Assembly: GCF_001975825.1 (NCBI RefSeq)
Contig: NZ_MTKN01000009.1
Location: 16,316 to 80,315, forward strand
Length of the DNA: 64,000 bases
Source: [Flexibacter] sp. ATCC 35208
Lineage (GTDB): Bacteria > Bacteroidota > Bacteroidia > Chitinophagales > Chitinophagaceae
Direction: 5' to 3'
This document shows, in pieces, positions 26,690 through 35,350 of this stretch (position 1 is its first letter; the number at the start of each line of letters is the position of its first letter). A model generated the notes under the pieces. It made no database searches, had not been told where the DNA came from, and saw only the letters and a list, made by a program, of their open reading frames with translations. The translations under genes and the position numbers were made by a program.

Positions 26690-28001
26690 ATGCCTTCTCA
26701 CACTCATTATATTCCTGCTCACGGCACCGTTGCTGCATGCGCAGCAAACGATGCCACTCGATTTGCAGCAGGCCATTGATCTCGCTTTGCAACATAACAG
26801 GGCACTGCACATCAAGCAACTACAACAGTCAGAGAAAACAGCGAAGCTGCATGAGGATGCCATCAGGCAATATCCTGCTGTCACTGTCAGCTCTGCGTAT
26901 CAATATAACCAGAACCTGGGTGCATTGAATATTCCTGCCGGGTATTTTGGTTCCATCCCACTCGGGGGGACCAATATTAACCTGCCGAATGAAGATGCTT
27001 CTTTTGAACTGGGCAAACACAATAACTTCAATGCAGGTGTGACCGTATACCAGCCCATTACCCAGCTGGGTAAGATCAAAGCAGGGATGGAAGTGAGTAA
27101 GACGGATGTGTTGATTGCTGAACAGGAAAGCAGAAAGGTTTCTTTGCAAATAAGGCAGGCGGTAGAAAAACTCTACTATGGTTTATTAATTAATCAGCAA
27201 CAACAGATCACGGCCAATGCTAATCTGCAATTAGCGCAGATGAAGCAGTTTGATATAGAGAGCGCACTGTTGGCCGGGAAAACTGTTGATGCCAGCAAAG
27301 CTGGTCTGCAGGCAAATGTAGCAGATGAGGAACAAAACCTGCTGAAGTTACAGATACAGGCAGATGATTATATGGCCGATCTGCAACAGCTGACAGGTAT
27401 CACTGCGGACAGTGTGGTACTGGCGGAGGTAGATTACAATCCACAACCTATCAGCGATAGTATTTCAGGTGATAACAATGTGGATATACGGCTGGCGAAT
27501 TTGACCCGGGTTAAAACCGAACAGGCGATCAAAGCAGCGCAACGTAGCTACCTGCCTGATTTTGGGTTGATGGCAGGGTATACTTATCAGACAGGGAATG
27601 TGCTGTATCCCAGCAGCAATCCTTTTATCGGTGCATCATTTAAATGGAATATACAGGATATCTTTTCCAATAAACAGGTATTGCATCAGCGCAATTTCCA
27701 GCTGCAACAGTCTGCCGAAAACGTAGCGAATACACAGGAAATTGTAAACCATGATATTGCGAAAGCTAAAAGGCGTATAAATCAGGCAATAGCCCTGATC
27801 GCCGTAGCACAAAAAGCTGTAAATTTCAGGCAGGATGAGCTAAAAATACAGCAGGACAAAAAAGATGCTGGCCTGAATATTGAAGCTGATCTGTTGACCA
27901 CAAAATCAACGCTGGCCAAAGCGCAGGCAGACCTGCTGAGTGCTAAGCTCAATTACAGGATTGCCTTATCTGATCTGCGCATTTTGACTGGCGTTTATTA
28001 A
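26679..28001 (+). CDS. TolC-family outer-membrane channel
   Basis: A 440-aa protein from ATG 26679, where a signal peptide begins (MKSRCLLTLIIFLL to LLHAQ). A start at 26622 would be inside the pump gene and lacks a leader. Two long helical outer-membrane-efflux repeats are visible: MPLDLQQAIDLALQHNRALH, later VRLANLTRVKTEQ-like text followed by KAAQRSYLPDFGLMAGYTYQ. The C-terminal coil ends in LNYRIALSDLRILTG, as in the family. It overlaps the pump gene and completes the tripartite efflux system. Confidence 0.92.
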   Translation: MKSRCLLTLIIFLLTAPLLHAQQTMPLDLQQAIDLALQHNRALHIKQLQQSEKTAKLHEDAIRQYPAVTVSSAYQYNQNLGALNIPAGYFGSIPLGGTNINLPNEDASFELGKHNNFNAGVTVYQPITQLGKIKAGMEVSKTDVLIAEQESRKVSLQIRQAVEKLYYGLLINQQQQITANANLQLAQMKQFDIESALLAGKTVDASKAGLQANVADEEQNLLKLQIQADDYMADLQQLTGITADSVVLAEVDYNPQPISDSISGDNNVDIRLANLTRVKTEQAIKAAQRSYLPDFGLMAGYTYQTGNVLYPSSNPFIGASFKWNIQDIFSNKQVLHQRNFQLQQSAENVANTQEIVNHDIAKAKRRINQAIALIAVAQKAVNFRQDELKIQQDKKDAGLNIEADLLTTKSTLAKAQADLLSAKLNYRIALSDLRILTGVY

Positions 28002-28012
28002 AAAGTACTCAC

Positions 28013-28447
28013 ATGAAAAGGATCGCATTTTTATTAATTACCTTATTATTTTCCACGCAGGTATTGCTGGCACAAGACAAAATACTTGGTAACTGGCTGA
28101 ATGAAGAAAAAGACGGCCGTATAGAGATTTATAAAACCGGGAATCAATATTTCGGGAAGCTGGTATGGGGGCGTGACCTCATGGAAGCGGACGGGAAGAC
28201 ACCCCGGAAAGACAGGACGGATACCAAGAATCCTGATGCTAAATTAAAGAGCCGGCAGTTATTGGGGCTTGTTCTTTTGACCAACTTCAAGTATGATGAT
28301 GGGGAATGGACAGGCGGGAAAATTTATGATCCCAAGAGTGGGAAGACTTATAGTTGTACGATGAAATTCAAAGGAGAGAAACTCGAAATAAGGGGGTATA
28401 TCGGTATTTCCATGTTTGGAAGAACGACTGTGTGGACGAGGGGGTAA
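28013..28447 (+). CDS. DUF2147 secreted protein
   Basis: A 144-aa protein with a signal peptide (1-20, LLAQ). The DUF2147 pattern is visible: GNWLNEEKDGRIEIYKTGNQ, then KLVWGRDLMEADGKTPRKDR, LLGLVLLTNFKYDDGEWTGG and YDPKSGKTYSCTMKFKGEKL. The family is a small beta-barrel of unknown function that often follows efflux or sensor genes. It lies 11 bases after the TolC-like gene and is probably co-transcribed. The last codons (WTRG) lie in a 44-bp direct repeat. Confidence 0.9.
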   Translation: MKRIAFLLITLLFSTQVLLAQDKILGNWLNEEKDGRIEIYKTGNQYFGKLVWGRDLMEADGKTPRKDRTDTKNPDAKLKSRQLLGLVLLTNFKYDDGEWTGGKIYDPKSGKTYSCTMKFKGEKLEIRGYIGISMFGRTTVWTRG

Positions 28448-28526
28448 GTTACCCGTGTTCCAGCTGGATAGTCCAGAATGAATGGACGAGGGGGTAAGTT
28501 ACTCGTGTTCCAGTGGTACAATCCAG
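28433..28526. repeat. 44-bp direct repeat, 50-bp period, across convergent gene ends
   Basis: Copy A (28433-28476) and copy B (28483-28526) share the first 20 bases exactly (TGGACGAGGGGGTAAGTTAC), then differ by one base, then share CGTGTTCCAG and a diverged end with TCCAG. Copy A holds the stop of the DUF2147 gene. Copy B holds the stop of the HTTM gene on the other strand. This looks like a tandem duplication of the convergent junction. Confidence 0.85.
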
Positions 28527-29794
28527 TTTGCATGGCGGTACGGCTCCCATGGCGTATTGGCCAGGTCCGTTTTCGGATCTACCAATGGTTGTGGGTGCCG
28601 GCCATTCAGACTCACTGAACTGACTGCATATATAGAGATGTTATGTATGCCCTCTTTTGCATAGATTTCTTTGATATGCTGTGCATACTGCCAGATCATA
28701 TCAGGGAAGCCTGGCAGACTATTCAGACTTGCATAATTGAGCCTTGCTTCCGGCTCGTCTATCCATGATTTATGAGTGTCATTGTTTACTACCTTGAAAT
28801 ACACCCATCCACTTTTATTGCGTGACATCATTCTCCAGCTCATGCGAAATCCTTCTTCTGACCAGTAAGGTTGTGTACCAAACAAGAGATAACGTATGGG
28901 AAGTAATACCTGTATGAGGAGGTAAATGCCCATGGCATATACGGCCAGTTTTTTCCAAATAGTTAATGAGGCATTATTGGCTTTGGGCTTTAATGCAGGC
29001 CACCTTAACAATTGTCTGATCACATTTGGCGGATAAAAGAACAACATGGCAGACAAGGCCAGGAATGGGAAGATACCGATAGTGAAAACAACTGCATTGG
29101 TAAGATGGAAAATGCACGCTGCTGCCATTCCCCAGGTACGGGTACGACGGAATAACATCAGGGGTGTAATGAGGAAATCGAATATTATTCCTATGTAGCA
29201 GAGTAAATACCTGATCCGGTTGCTGGTCAGCGTACTTTCCAGATAGCGACCTGATAACCAGTCCGGGTAGAGTTTTGCAATAGCAGCATACGTATACACG
29301 ATGCCAAACTGTGCGATGAAGAACCAGCTACACCATTGTGGGCAATAGCTGGATTTGATGGAGGGACGGCGCCACACATCAACAGAGAGGCGGCGGTGTG
29401 CAGGCATCATGCACATGAAGGAACATATGAGTATGATCAGGTAATAGTGGTTGTTATAGCCACATTTTTGCATGATATAAGTGGCGGTCCAGAGTAGTGT
29501 ATAGCCGATCATTGCTACCCGGTAAAAAGCTCCCAGCATGATCATGATGGCCAAAAGGCCCATCAACAGAAAATGGAAATACATACCATTACCGGGCAGT
29601 GGACGCAACCATTCAAATCCTATAAATGGGAAGGTGAAGGCAGGCTCTATGAACAAAGTGCGTACCCTATCCGAGAAAATATCGTTGATAGATTGAAAGA
29701 ACAGGAGGAATCCAAGGAGGATGCGAAAAATTACCAGTGGAGTATTGTCCACCGGCTTCCAAAAGCGGGAAGTCAGGCTATCAGCATTGGTCAT
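28499..29794 (-). CDS. HTTM-domain membrane protein (VKGC-like)
   Basis: A 431-aa protein with an HTTM / vitamin K-dependent gamma-carboxylase-like domain. It starts PLVIFRILLGFLLFFQSIND, has several membrane segments, and carries the characteristic YNNHYYLIILICSFMCMMPA and FIAQFGIVYTYAAIAKLYPD. The C-terminal 110 residues are soluble (residues about 310-431). Bacterial members are poorly characterised, and carboxylase activity is not established. It is transcribed alone, leftward. The C-terminus PLEHE ends in the direct repeat. Confidence 0.85.
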   Translation of the reverse strand: MTNADSLTSRFWKPVDNTPLVIFRILLGFLLFFQSINDIFSDRVRTLFIEPAFTFPFIGFEWLRPLPGNGMYFHFLLMGLLAIMIMLGAFYRVAMIGYTLLWTATYIMQKCGYNNHYYLIILICSFMCMMPAHRRLSVDVWRRPSIKSSYCPQWCSWFFIAQFGIVYTYAAIAKLYPDWLSGRYLESTLTSNRIRYLLCYIGIIFDFLITPLMLFRRTRTWGMAAACIFHLTNAVVFTIGIFPFLALSAMLFFYPPNVIRQLLRWPALKPKANNASLTIWKKLAVYAMGIYLLIQVLLPIRYLLFGTQPYWSEEGFRMSWRMMSRNKSGWVYFKVVNNDTHKSWIDEPEARLNYASLNSLPGFPDMIWQYAQHIKEIYAKEGIHNISIYAVSSVSLNGRHPQPLVDPKTDLANTPWEPYRHANWIVPLEHE

Positions 29795-29875
29795 ATAGCC
29801 GGAAAAATAATAGCTATCTTACATTAGTGGAGGGAAATAACGACCAAACCGGAAATTTTGTAGGTAAATATTGCA

Positions 29876-29914
29876 AATTATATGGCTACCTGCCATGCAG
29901 GCAGCCATATAATT
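29876..29914. repeat. 39-base near-perfect palindrome
   Basis: The arms AATTATATGGCTACCTGC (29876-29893) and GCAGGCAGCCATATAATT (29897-29914) pair with a single mismatch around the 3-base centre CAT. It lies between the end of the DUF5777 gene (29992) and the HTTM start (29794). It could terminate the DUF5777 operon, although no long U tract follows on the minus strand, or be a protein-binding site or mobile miniature element. Confidence 0.75.
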
Positions 29915-29917
29915 TGA

Positions 29918-29972
29918 GGAGTCCCTGCGGGGAGCTTAAATAAAATTGGGGGAGCCCCTGCGGGGAGCTTAA
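29918..29972. repeat. Two 22-bp direct repeats with internal GC palindrome
   Basis: GGAGTCCCTGCGGGGAGCTT plus AA (29918-29939) and GGAGCCCCTGCGGGGAGCTT plus AA (29951-29972) differ at one base and are 33 bases apart. Each contains CCC(C)TGCGGGG, able to form a small hairpin. They adjoin the 39-base palindrome, so the intergenic region is a cluster of structured repeats. Confidence 0.75.
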
Positions 29973-29991
29973 TCGGAAATAGTTGCGTAGC

Positions 29992-30879
29992 TTACTTTTT
30001 GAAATTGAAATTTCTCGTGATATTGAATCCAAAATAGATATCTCCTTTACCCCAGCTACCGTCAGTTTTAGCCAGATAATAAGGACCTACCATGCCAGCG
30101 GCATTGGTAAATACCAGCTGGAATACGTGACCTCCCGTTTCGATATCAATACCACCGGATATGGCATCATATACTTTCGTACTTACTACCTGGTTACGCA
30201 GCAGGTAGTTGTACTCTGCGTTTACGCTCATCCGCTTCGTAAATTTCAACCGGCCACCTGCAGATACCGCGAAGAGATCGTTCTTATCTTCCGGCGTTGG
30301 CGTGAGGTTATAGTGAATCCAGGATGGCACGACTTCAAATGAGAATGCAGATGAAAACTTTTTAGCAATGATTACCTGTGTTGTGTAGGCTGTGCGATAG
30401 CCTGCATCGAGGTAAGGCTTGTCCGTATAGCGTTGTGTATAGTTTGTGATCAGACCATACAGGCTTACAGAGATGGGCATACCTGTTTCTTTTTGCTGCA
30501 GGAGTTTATACTTCAGGGAACCATCGAAAGTTTTGTCTACAGAGCTACGGCCCAACCCAACAGAGAAGCGGTCGGTGATACCGTAATCCAATGCAAAACG
30601 AATGGAGGCATTATCCAGACCGAAGAGTTCATAAGCACCACCGTTTAGTTTACCGAAACGGTGCATGATCATAAATTGCAGGCTTTTTTTTCCTGGCGAC
30701 TCTACAGTAGGCAGGTTTACAATCTGTGTAGCCTTAAAGGTACCGGTTACCACCTGTCCTTTTTGTGATTCAGCTACGGCATCGTCCATCATTTTCATCA
30801 GACTGCTGTCCTGCGCCATCATATGGCCGCATACGAGTAATAAAAATATGGTTTGAATGATTCTTCTTTGCATATCCAT
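29992..30879 (-). CDS. DUF5777-family beta-barrel protein
   Basis: A 295-aa protein with a signal peptide (to MMAQ, about 22). The DUF5777 pattern is visible: TFKATQIVNLPTVESPGKKS, MIMHRFGKLNGG, ELFGLDNASIRFALDYGITD, and a C-terminal outer-membrane-barrel end with GDIYFGFNITRNFNF. These proteins occur in Bacteroidota together with YceI, cytochrome c and OB-fold genes, as here. Function is unknown, possibly a pore linked to electron transfer or lipid handling. Its start overlaps the YceI stop by one base. Confidence 0.88.
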   Translation of the reverse strand: MDMQRRIIQTIFLLLVCGHMMAQDSSLMKMMDDAVAESQKGQVVTGTFKATQIVNLPTVESPGKKSLQFMIMHRFGKLNGGAYELFGLDNASIRFALDYGITDRFSVGLGRSSVDKTFDGSLKYKLLQQKETGMPISVSLYGLITNYTQRYTDKPYLDAGYRTAYTTQVIIAKKFSSAFSFEVVPSWIHYNLTPTPEDKNDLFAVSAGGRLKFTKRMSVNAEYNYLLRNQVVSTKVYDAISGGIDIETGGHVFQLVFTNAAGMVGPYYLAKTDGSWGKGDIYFGFNITRNFNFKK

Positions 30880-31421
30880 TATTTTGATAAAGCAGTACAG
30901 GCAGCAACTACCTGAACTGAGATTTCTGAAGCAATTTTATCTTTTACCAGCGAAGGAATTTTAATATCGAAATCGGAAGGTTTTACCTTGAAGTCAGCTT
31001 TACCTGTTACTTTGCCATCGGCCACTTCAAATTCCGCAGGTGCACTCACTGGTTTGGTTACACCGTGCAGGGTGAGGTTACCACTTACCTGTACTTTGTA
31101 AGTACCGGGTGTGGTGCCTACATTGCCGGTGATCGTGCCTGTGAACTGGGCTTTGGGGAACTTGTCACTTTCTACATAGTTCTCGTTGTAATGGTCCTGC
31201 ATCAGTTGCTTTTCAAACAGGAAGTTCTTTTGCAACAGGGTCAGGGCCACGGTCTTTTTCCCCAGATCGATGGCTGCCACTACTTGTCTGTTTTCCGCTT
31301 TGATATCTTCCAGCGGTGTTTTGGAATAGAAGTTCACTTTTCCATTGCGCGTCATGAATGTCTGTGCTTTGGCAGGCAGGTATAACAAACTGGCCAGCGC
31401 CATTACATACATTAGTTTCAT
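30879..31421 (-). CDS. YceI-family lipocalin-like protein
   Basis: A 180-aa protein with a signal peptide (to LPAKAQ, about 20). The YceI beta-barrel is marked by FYSKTPLEDIKAENRQVVAA, FPKAQFTGTITGN, YKVQVSGNLTLHGVTKPVSA and a C-terminal strand pair. The family binds isoprenoid or fatty-acyl chains in the periplasm. It is the second to last gene of the sigma-led operon, between cytochrome c and DUF5777, and would act in the same envelope process. Confidence 0.9.
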   Translation of the reverse strand: MKLMYVMALASLLYLPAKAQTFMTRNGKVNFYSKTPLEDIKAENRQVVAAIDLGKKTVALTLLQKNFLFEKQLMQDHYNENYVESDKFPKAQFTGTITGNVGTTPGTYKVQVSGNLTLHGVTKPVSAPAEFEVADGKVTGKADFKVKPSDFDIKIPSLVKDKIASEISVQVVAACTALSK

Positions 31422-31432
31422 ATGTTCCTGTT

Positions 31433-31840
31433 TTAATTATTTTGAGCGCCGCGGGCGATCCAGTCTTTAATAATGTTGATATTGCAATCAGAGAGTTTGC
31501 TACCCCCCTGTGGCATGGCAGGATATCCGCTCGCGTGAGTGATGGTACCAATCAGGTTACCGTTGTTTACCTGTGTTAATACTTTTGCGTAAGTGTCGAG
31601 AGAGATACCGCCGCTGGCGCTACCATTACCATGACAGCTATAACAATTAGCTGAAATAATAGGCTGTACATTAGCAGCATATTTCATGTTTACGGTATCG
31701 CAGGTAGTGCCACCACCGGTTCCGGTAGTATCGGTGCCTGTGCTGGTCAGATCCTTTTCATTGTCTTTCGAGCAGGATGTTACCATGGTCAGGCAGTATA
31801 CGATTGCGATTGCTGACAGGAGAAAGAATACACGCTTCAT
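31433..31840 (-). CDS. Cytochrome c lipoprotein
   Basis: A 135-aa protein with a lipobox-type leader (TMVTSC, Cys at about 23) and a Thr/Gly-rich linker. A single haem motif CYSCH falls at about residues 67-71, in the Planctomycete-type pattern PIISANCYSCHGNGSASGGI. A likely Met axial ligand lies in PAMPQGGSKLSDCNI, and the end (IKDWIARGAQNN) is typical. It should carry electrons at the periplasmic membrane face. It is 11 bases from its operon neighbours on both sides. Confidence 0.9.
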   Translation of the reverse strand: MKRVFFLLSAIAIVYCLTMVTSCSKDNEKDLTSTGTDTTGTGGGTTCDTVNMKYAANVQPIISANCYSCHGNGSASGGISLDTYAKVLTQVNNGNLIGTITHASGYPAMPQGGSKLSDCNINIIKDWIARGAQNN

Positions 31841-31851
31841 AATTTATAATT

Positions 31852-32271
31852 TTATTTAGTTGAGAGAATGGTCGCATCTACCAGGCTTACGTCCATCAAA
31901 AAGCCTGTGCATCTGCCTTTAACACGGATGGTTTCACCGTTTTTAGGTAGTTGATCTGAATTATCAGCAAGGCTACAGTTCACCCCACCGGGATTGGTTT
32001 CGCCAGCGGAGAGTAGTACGGAAACTTCCTTACCGTTTTGTTCTACATTCATGACGATGCCTGTAACTTCCAATACTTTGTTCTCGTACAGTTTACCGGC
32101 AGTCTTTTCATCTTTAGCATAAGTGCCATACAGTTCTCTGGCAGTTACACTATCATCTGTGTGCGCTTCGGCAGCGGTGGTTCTTGGTTTGTTGTACAAG
32201 TAGTAGCCTGATCCTCCTGCCATAAGGCATAGGAATACCGCTACGAAAAGGATTGTCTTTTTTCGCGTCAT
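31852..32271 (-). CDS. OB-fold tRNA_anti-like membrane-anchored protein
   Basis: A 139-aa protein with one N-terminal membrane anchor (residues about 7-26) and a periplasmic OB-fold of the tRNA_anti-like type (ENKVLEVTGIVMNVEQNGKE, then GGVNCSLAD, TIRVKGRCTGFLMDVSLVDA). The family is found beside YceI and cytochrome c genes in Bacteroidota. It probably binds a ligand rather than RNA (inference). It starts 34 bases after the barrel gene stop and ends 11 bases before the cytochrome gene. Confidence 0.85.
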   Translation of the reverse strand: MTRKKTILFVAVFLCLMAGGSGYYLYNKPRTTAAEAHTDDSVTARELYGTYAKDEKTAGKLYENKVLEVTGIVMNVEQNGKEVSVLLSAGETNPGGVNCSLADNSDQLPKNGETIRVKGRCTGFLMDVSLVDATILSTK

Positions 32272-32305
32272 ACAATTTGGATTTTAAAGTTGGAAGCCTA
32301 CACGA

Positions 32306-33793
32306 TTAACGGATAGATTTCGTGATGCCAATATTGATACCCATACTGGTAATGGGCAGGTCTCCGATACCGAGTCCTTTGGCAGGTATTTTCAAATATG
32401 GTTCTACACGGAGCTTACCTATTGCGCCGAGGTTGTGCTCCAATCCTACTCCCACGTTTATTATAGAAAACCAGTTTTGAGTTGCATTCTTATAAGCCCA
32501 GGAGCTGTTTTTCAGGTCTCCGGAGGTGGTCATGTATTTATAAGCATAGTCTTCTTTTTTCATCAGGTAAGATGATACACCTGCGTTAGCGTACCAGCTT
32601 GTATTTTGACCATTTTTAATAAAGTAGTGCACATTCACTGGTATCTCGTACATATTACAATAGCCATCTACGTTAATGATCTTCCAGTTTTGGATGTAAG
32701 GAATTTTTTCCTTGCTGAAGTAGCTTCCTTCAGAGTAGTAGCTTTTGTGATCATAGAGGAGACCGGTTTCCACAGCAAAGCTGCGGGAGATGCGGTAACC
32801 GACTATGATACCGGCGCCATATCCTACATCGTCCACGTGTTGCATTTTTACAGTGCTGATGTCAGGACTGGCGATAAGGCCGAAATAGAGGCCTGTCTGC
32901 ACTTTGGCAGGGGACTGCTTTTTCTTTACTACTGGTTCTGCTGGCGTTTTCTTTACCTGCTCTTCTGCTGTTTCCTTTATTACTGGTTCAGTTGTGTTAT
33001 TTATTACTGGTTCTGCTGTTATTGGCAGCGGAATATCCTGTACTGGTGTGGTGATCGTTGGCGTTGTAGTGTTACTGTCCACTGGTAATTTTTCCTGCAC
33101 ATTTTGCACAGGTGGAGTTGTAGGCTCACCAGCGAAAATGGAGGTACCCGAAATTGATTTATTGACGTCTTGTTTCTTTGTATTATTTGTTACAACACCA
33201 ATAACGAAGGTTGATGTATGCTTATTGTTTGTCTTTGTTGTTTTATCAGAATTAAATCTATTATTGGTTAACCTAAGAGTAGGCGAAGCAAAAATAGAAT
33301 TGGGAATAGTAGTATGAGTCGATGATTTTATCGGTGTTGTTGTATTTGTTATTGTATTGGTAGTATTATTAGTATTTATTGTATTAGTAGTGTTGGTATT
33401 ATTATTAGTATTTATTTTATTGGTAGAAGTATTAGTAGTATTGGTATTATTGGTAGTAGTATTAGTATTTGTTGTTATCGCTGTTGTTGCTAAAGAATTA
33501 GTTGTTATTGCTGGTGTTGTCGTTATTGTTGTTGCTATTCCTGTTCCAGTACGCGGCAGCTTACCTGTTTCCAGAGGTGGCGCGTAGGATATAAAAAAAA
33601 GTATAGTCATTAGTATGCTTATGCCCAGCCATACCCACTTATTACCCCGCACGCCTTCCACTGCAGCCGGTTGTGGCTGTGCAGACTGCAGGCGACTACT
33701 GAGAGCATCCCAGTCCGCACCATCCGTTTTTAAGGGATACTGCGACGCCGCATTGCGGAATAATTCATCCATATCGTCATCTAAAAGCTGCAT
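32306..33793 (-). CDS. Inner-membrane-anchored outer-membrane-barrel protein with Thr/Asn-rich linker
   Basis: A 495-aa protein. The N-terminus (MDELFRNAASQYPLKTDGAD then WDALSSRLQ) is the short cytoplasmic region typical of Bacteroidota anti-sigma-like barrel proteins. A transmembrane helix lies at about 50-68 (WVWLGISILMTILFFIS). A very long low-complexity linker rich in Thr and Asn (about 80-165) and Pro/Val-rich spacer (about 215-295) follow. The C-terminal 190 residues (about 305-495) form an outer-membrane-type beta-barrel (LYFGLIASPDISTV, ending MGINIGITKSIR). It overlaps the ECF sigma gene by 13 bases, so it is probably the sigma regulator. Its membrane-to-membrane layout would let it sense the envelope. 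Confidence 0.82.
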   Translation of the reverse strand: MQLLDDDMDELFRNAASQYPLKTDGADWDALSSRLQSAQPQPAAVEGVRGNKWVWLGISILMTILFFISYAPPLETGKLPRTGTGIATTITTTPAITTNSLATTAITTNTNTTTNNTNTTNTSTNKINTNNNTNTTNTINTNNTTNTITNTTTPIKSSTHTTIPNSIFASPTLRLTNNRFNSDKTTKTNNKHTSTFVIGVVTNNTKKQDVNKSISGTSIFAGEPTTPPVQNVQEKLPVDSNTTTPTITTPVQDIPLPITAEPVINNTTEPVIKETAEEQVKKTPAEPVVKKKQSPAKVQTGLYFGLIASPDISTVKMQHVDDVGYGAGIIVGYRISRSFAVETGLLYDHKSYYSEGSYFSKEKIPYIQNWKIINVDGYCNMYEIPVNVHYFIKNGQNTSWYANAGVSSYLMKKEDYAYKYMTTSGDLKNSSWAYKNATQNWFSIINVGVGLEHNLGAIGKLRVEPYLKIPAKGLGIGDLPITSMGINIGITKSIR

Positions 33794-34356
33794 ATATCAA
33801 ATTCCCGTATGCCGTTATTTAATTTCTTTCTTAAATGTTCTCTTGCTTTTGAAAGATTTGATTTTGAAGTGCCTAAACTGATATTCAGCTTGTCTGCAAT
33901 TTCCTGATGGGAAAACCCATCTATTACATACATGTTGAATACAACCTGATAGGAAGGAGGTAATTCTTTGATCAGGATGATCAGTTCTTTATAATATAAC
34001 TTTTGTTCTGCGGATTGCCCCATATCGGGTGTTTCCCATACGTATTCCGGGATACCCCCTATTTCAGGGATCATATTCTTCCTGCGCAGTTCATCGATGG
34101 CCGTGTTTACCATGATCTTGCGCATCCACCCCAGGAGCATTCTTTCCAGATCCTCTCCTTCTTCATAGGTAAACCTGTCAAACCGGTTGAATAGTTTTAC
34201 AAATCCGTCATTCACCACCTCAGTCGCTCTCTCATACCTGTATATATACCTGAACACAATTTTCAGGGCATATGCATAATACCGTTCGTACAGCAGCCGC
34301 TGGCACCTGGGCTGTGCATGCATACACCCTTCTATTATGGTCTTAAGTTGTTCCAA
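33781..34356 (-). CDS. ECF-type RNA polymerase sigma factor
   Basis: A 191-aa sigma-70 family protein of ECF type. Region 2 is seen in YAYALKIVFRYIYRYERATE followed by NDGFVKLFNRFDRF. Region 4 is seen in ELPPSYQVVFNMYVIDGFSH then QEIADKLNISLGTSKSNLSK, a clear helix-turn-helix. It is the first gene of the leftward cluster. The next gene begins inside it, the usual arrangement of sigma and membrane-bound regulator. The targets are unknown, but the co-transcribed cytochrome, YceI, OB-fold and DUF5777 genes may be among them. Confidence 0.92.
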   Translation of the reverse strand: MEQLKTIIEGCMHAQPRCQRLLYERYYAYALKIVFRYIYRYERATEVVNDGFVKLFNRFDRFTYEEGEDLERMLLGWMRKIMVNTAIDELRRKNMIPEIGGIPEYVWETPDMGQSAEQKLYYKELIILIKELPPSYQVVFNMYVIDGFSHQEIADKLNISLGTSKSNLSKAREHLRKKLNNGIREFDICSF

Positions 34357-34516
34357 ATGAGTAGCCGTCTGTATTTAATCTATACTATTATAATACGGAA
34401 TCTGTTATCCAATGGTTGCCTGTGAGCAGAAATATTTTTTATCTTATAATTATCAAGTACTTATGTAATATTCAGGGATATTAAACCTGAACGATGAAAT
34501 ACAGTTCTAAGCTAAT

Positions 34517-35332
34517 ATGAAATTATCACATGCTATCAGCTACTGCTCCCTTTTGCTGGCACTGGGCACTAGTTGTAACAGAAATATAGCTCCACAGGAG
34601 CGTTTTCAATCCAGCCCTATTGATCCAGATGGTAATGCCTCCGAGTGGACGATGCCATTGCGCTATGCTAACAGCCAATATACACTGTCTTATAGTATTA
34701 CCAATGACTCCCGGAATATTTATATCTGTGTCATGACTTCAGACCCCGAAATGAAACACCGGATCATGAAGGCGGGTATGAGCCTTTATTTTGATCCAAA
34801 GGGCAAACAGAAGAAAAAAATGGCCCTGGTATACCCGGAAAGGAACATGGATGGCATAAAAGTCCCAACTGTTTATAATACAGATGGCTTTCTGAATATG
34901 GAAAACGGGCAGCATAACCTGACGGATAAGATGACGGGGATTAAAATTGGATTAAATCCGATGGCTGATAGTGGCCTGGTATATGAGGCAGCGATACCAT
35001 TGAACAGGGTGCTTGCCAATGGATTGTCAGAAAAAGCCCTCAGAAAGAGCTTTAGTGTGGGAGTTATGGTGAACCAGCTGCCTGGTAAGCGGGGTGGTCC
35101 GGGTGAAGGACAGGGTCAGGGTCAACGTCGTGGCGGTGGTGGCGGTTCTCCCAGGGTGTCATTTGGCGGAGGTATGGGCATGGGTGGCATGGGCAGCGGC
35201 ATGGGTATGGGTGTAGGTATGGGCATGGGTGGTATGCGTGGCGGAATGGGTGGTGGCCGTGGGGGTGCACAGCAGGTGGAGGAAGATGTGACCTGGACTA
35301 CTTTCCGGTTTTCGGCGGAAGAAAAAAAATAA
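34517..35332 (+). CDS. Secreted/lipoprotein with Gly/Met-rich C-terminal tail
   Basis: A 271-aa protein with a lipobox leader (LLALGTSC, Cys about 20). The next 170 residues resemble a CBM9/DOMON-like beta-sandwich (DPDGNASEWTMPLRYANSQY then SLYFDPKGKQKKK). Residues about 195-255 are a Gly/Met/Arg-rich repeat (units like GMGMGGM). The Met-rich tail might bind metal or RNA or form a flexible surface stalk, which is speculation. It is followed 18 bases later by the 71-aa gene and is divergent from the sigma-led operon. Confidence 0.8.
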   Translation: MKLSHAISYCSLLLALGTSCNRNIAPQERFQSSPIDPDGNASEWTMPLRYANSQYTLSYSITNDSRNIYICVMTSDPEMKHRIMKAGMSLYFDPKGKQKKKMALVYPERNMDGIKVPTVYNTDGFLNMENGQHNLTDKMTGIKIGLNPMADSGLVYEAAIPLNRVLANGLSEKALRKSFSVGVMVNQLPGKRGGPGEGQGQGQRRGGGGGSPRVSFGGGMGMGGMGSGMGMGVGMGMGGMRGGMGGGRGGAQQVEEDVTWTTFRFSAEEKK

Positions 35333-35350
35333 AATCGCCATCTTTGCGCC

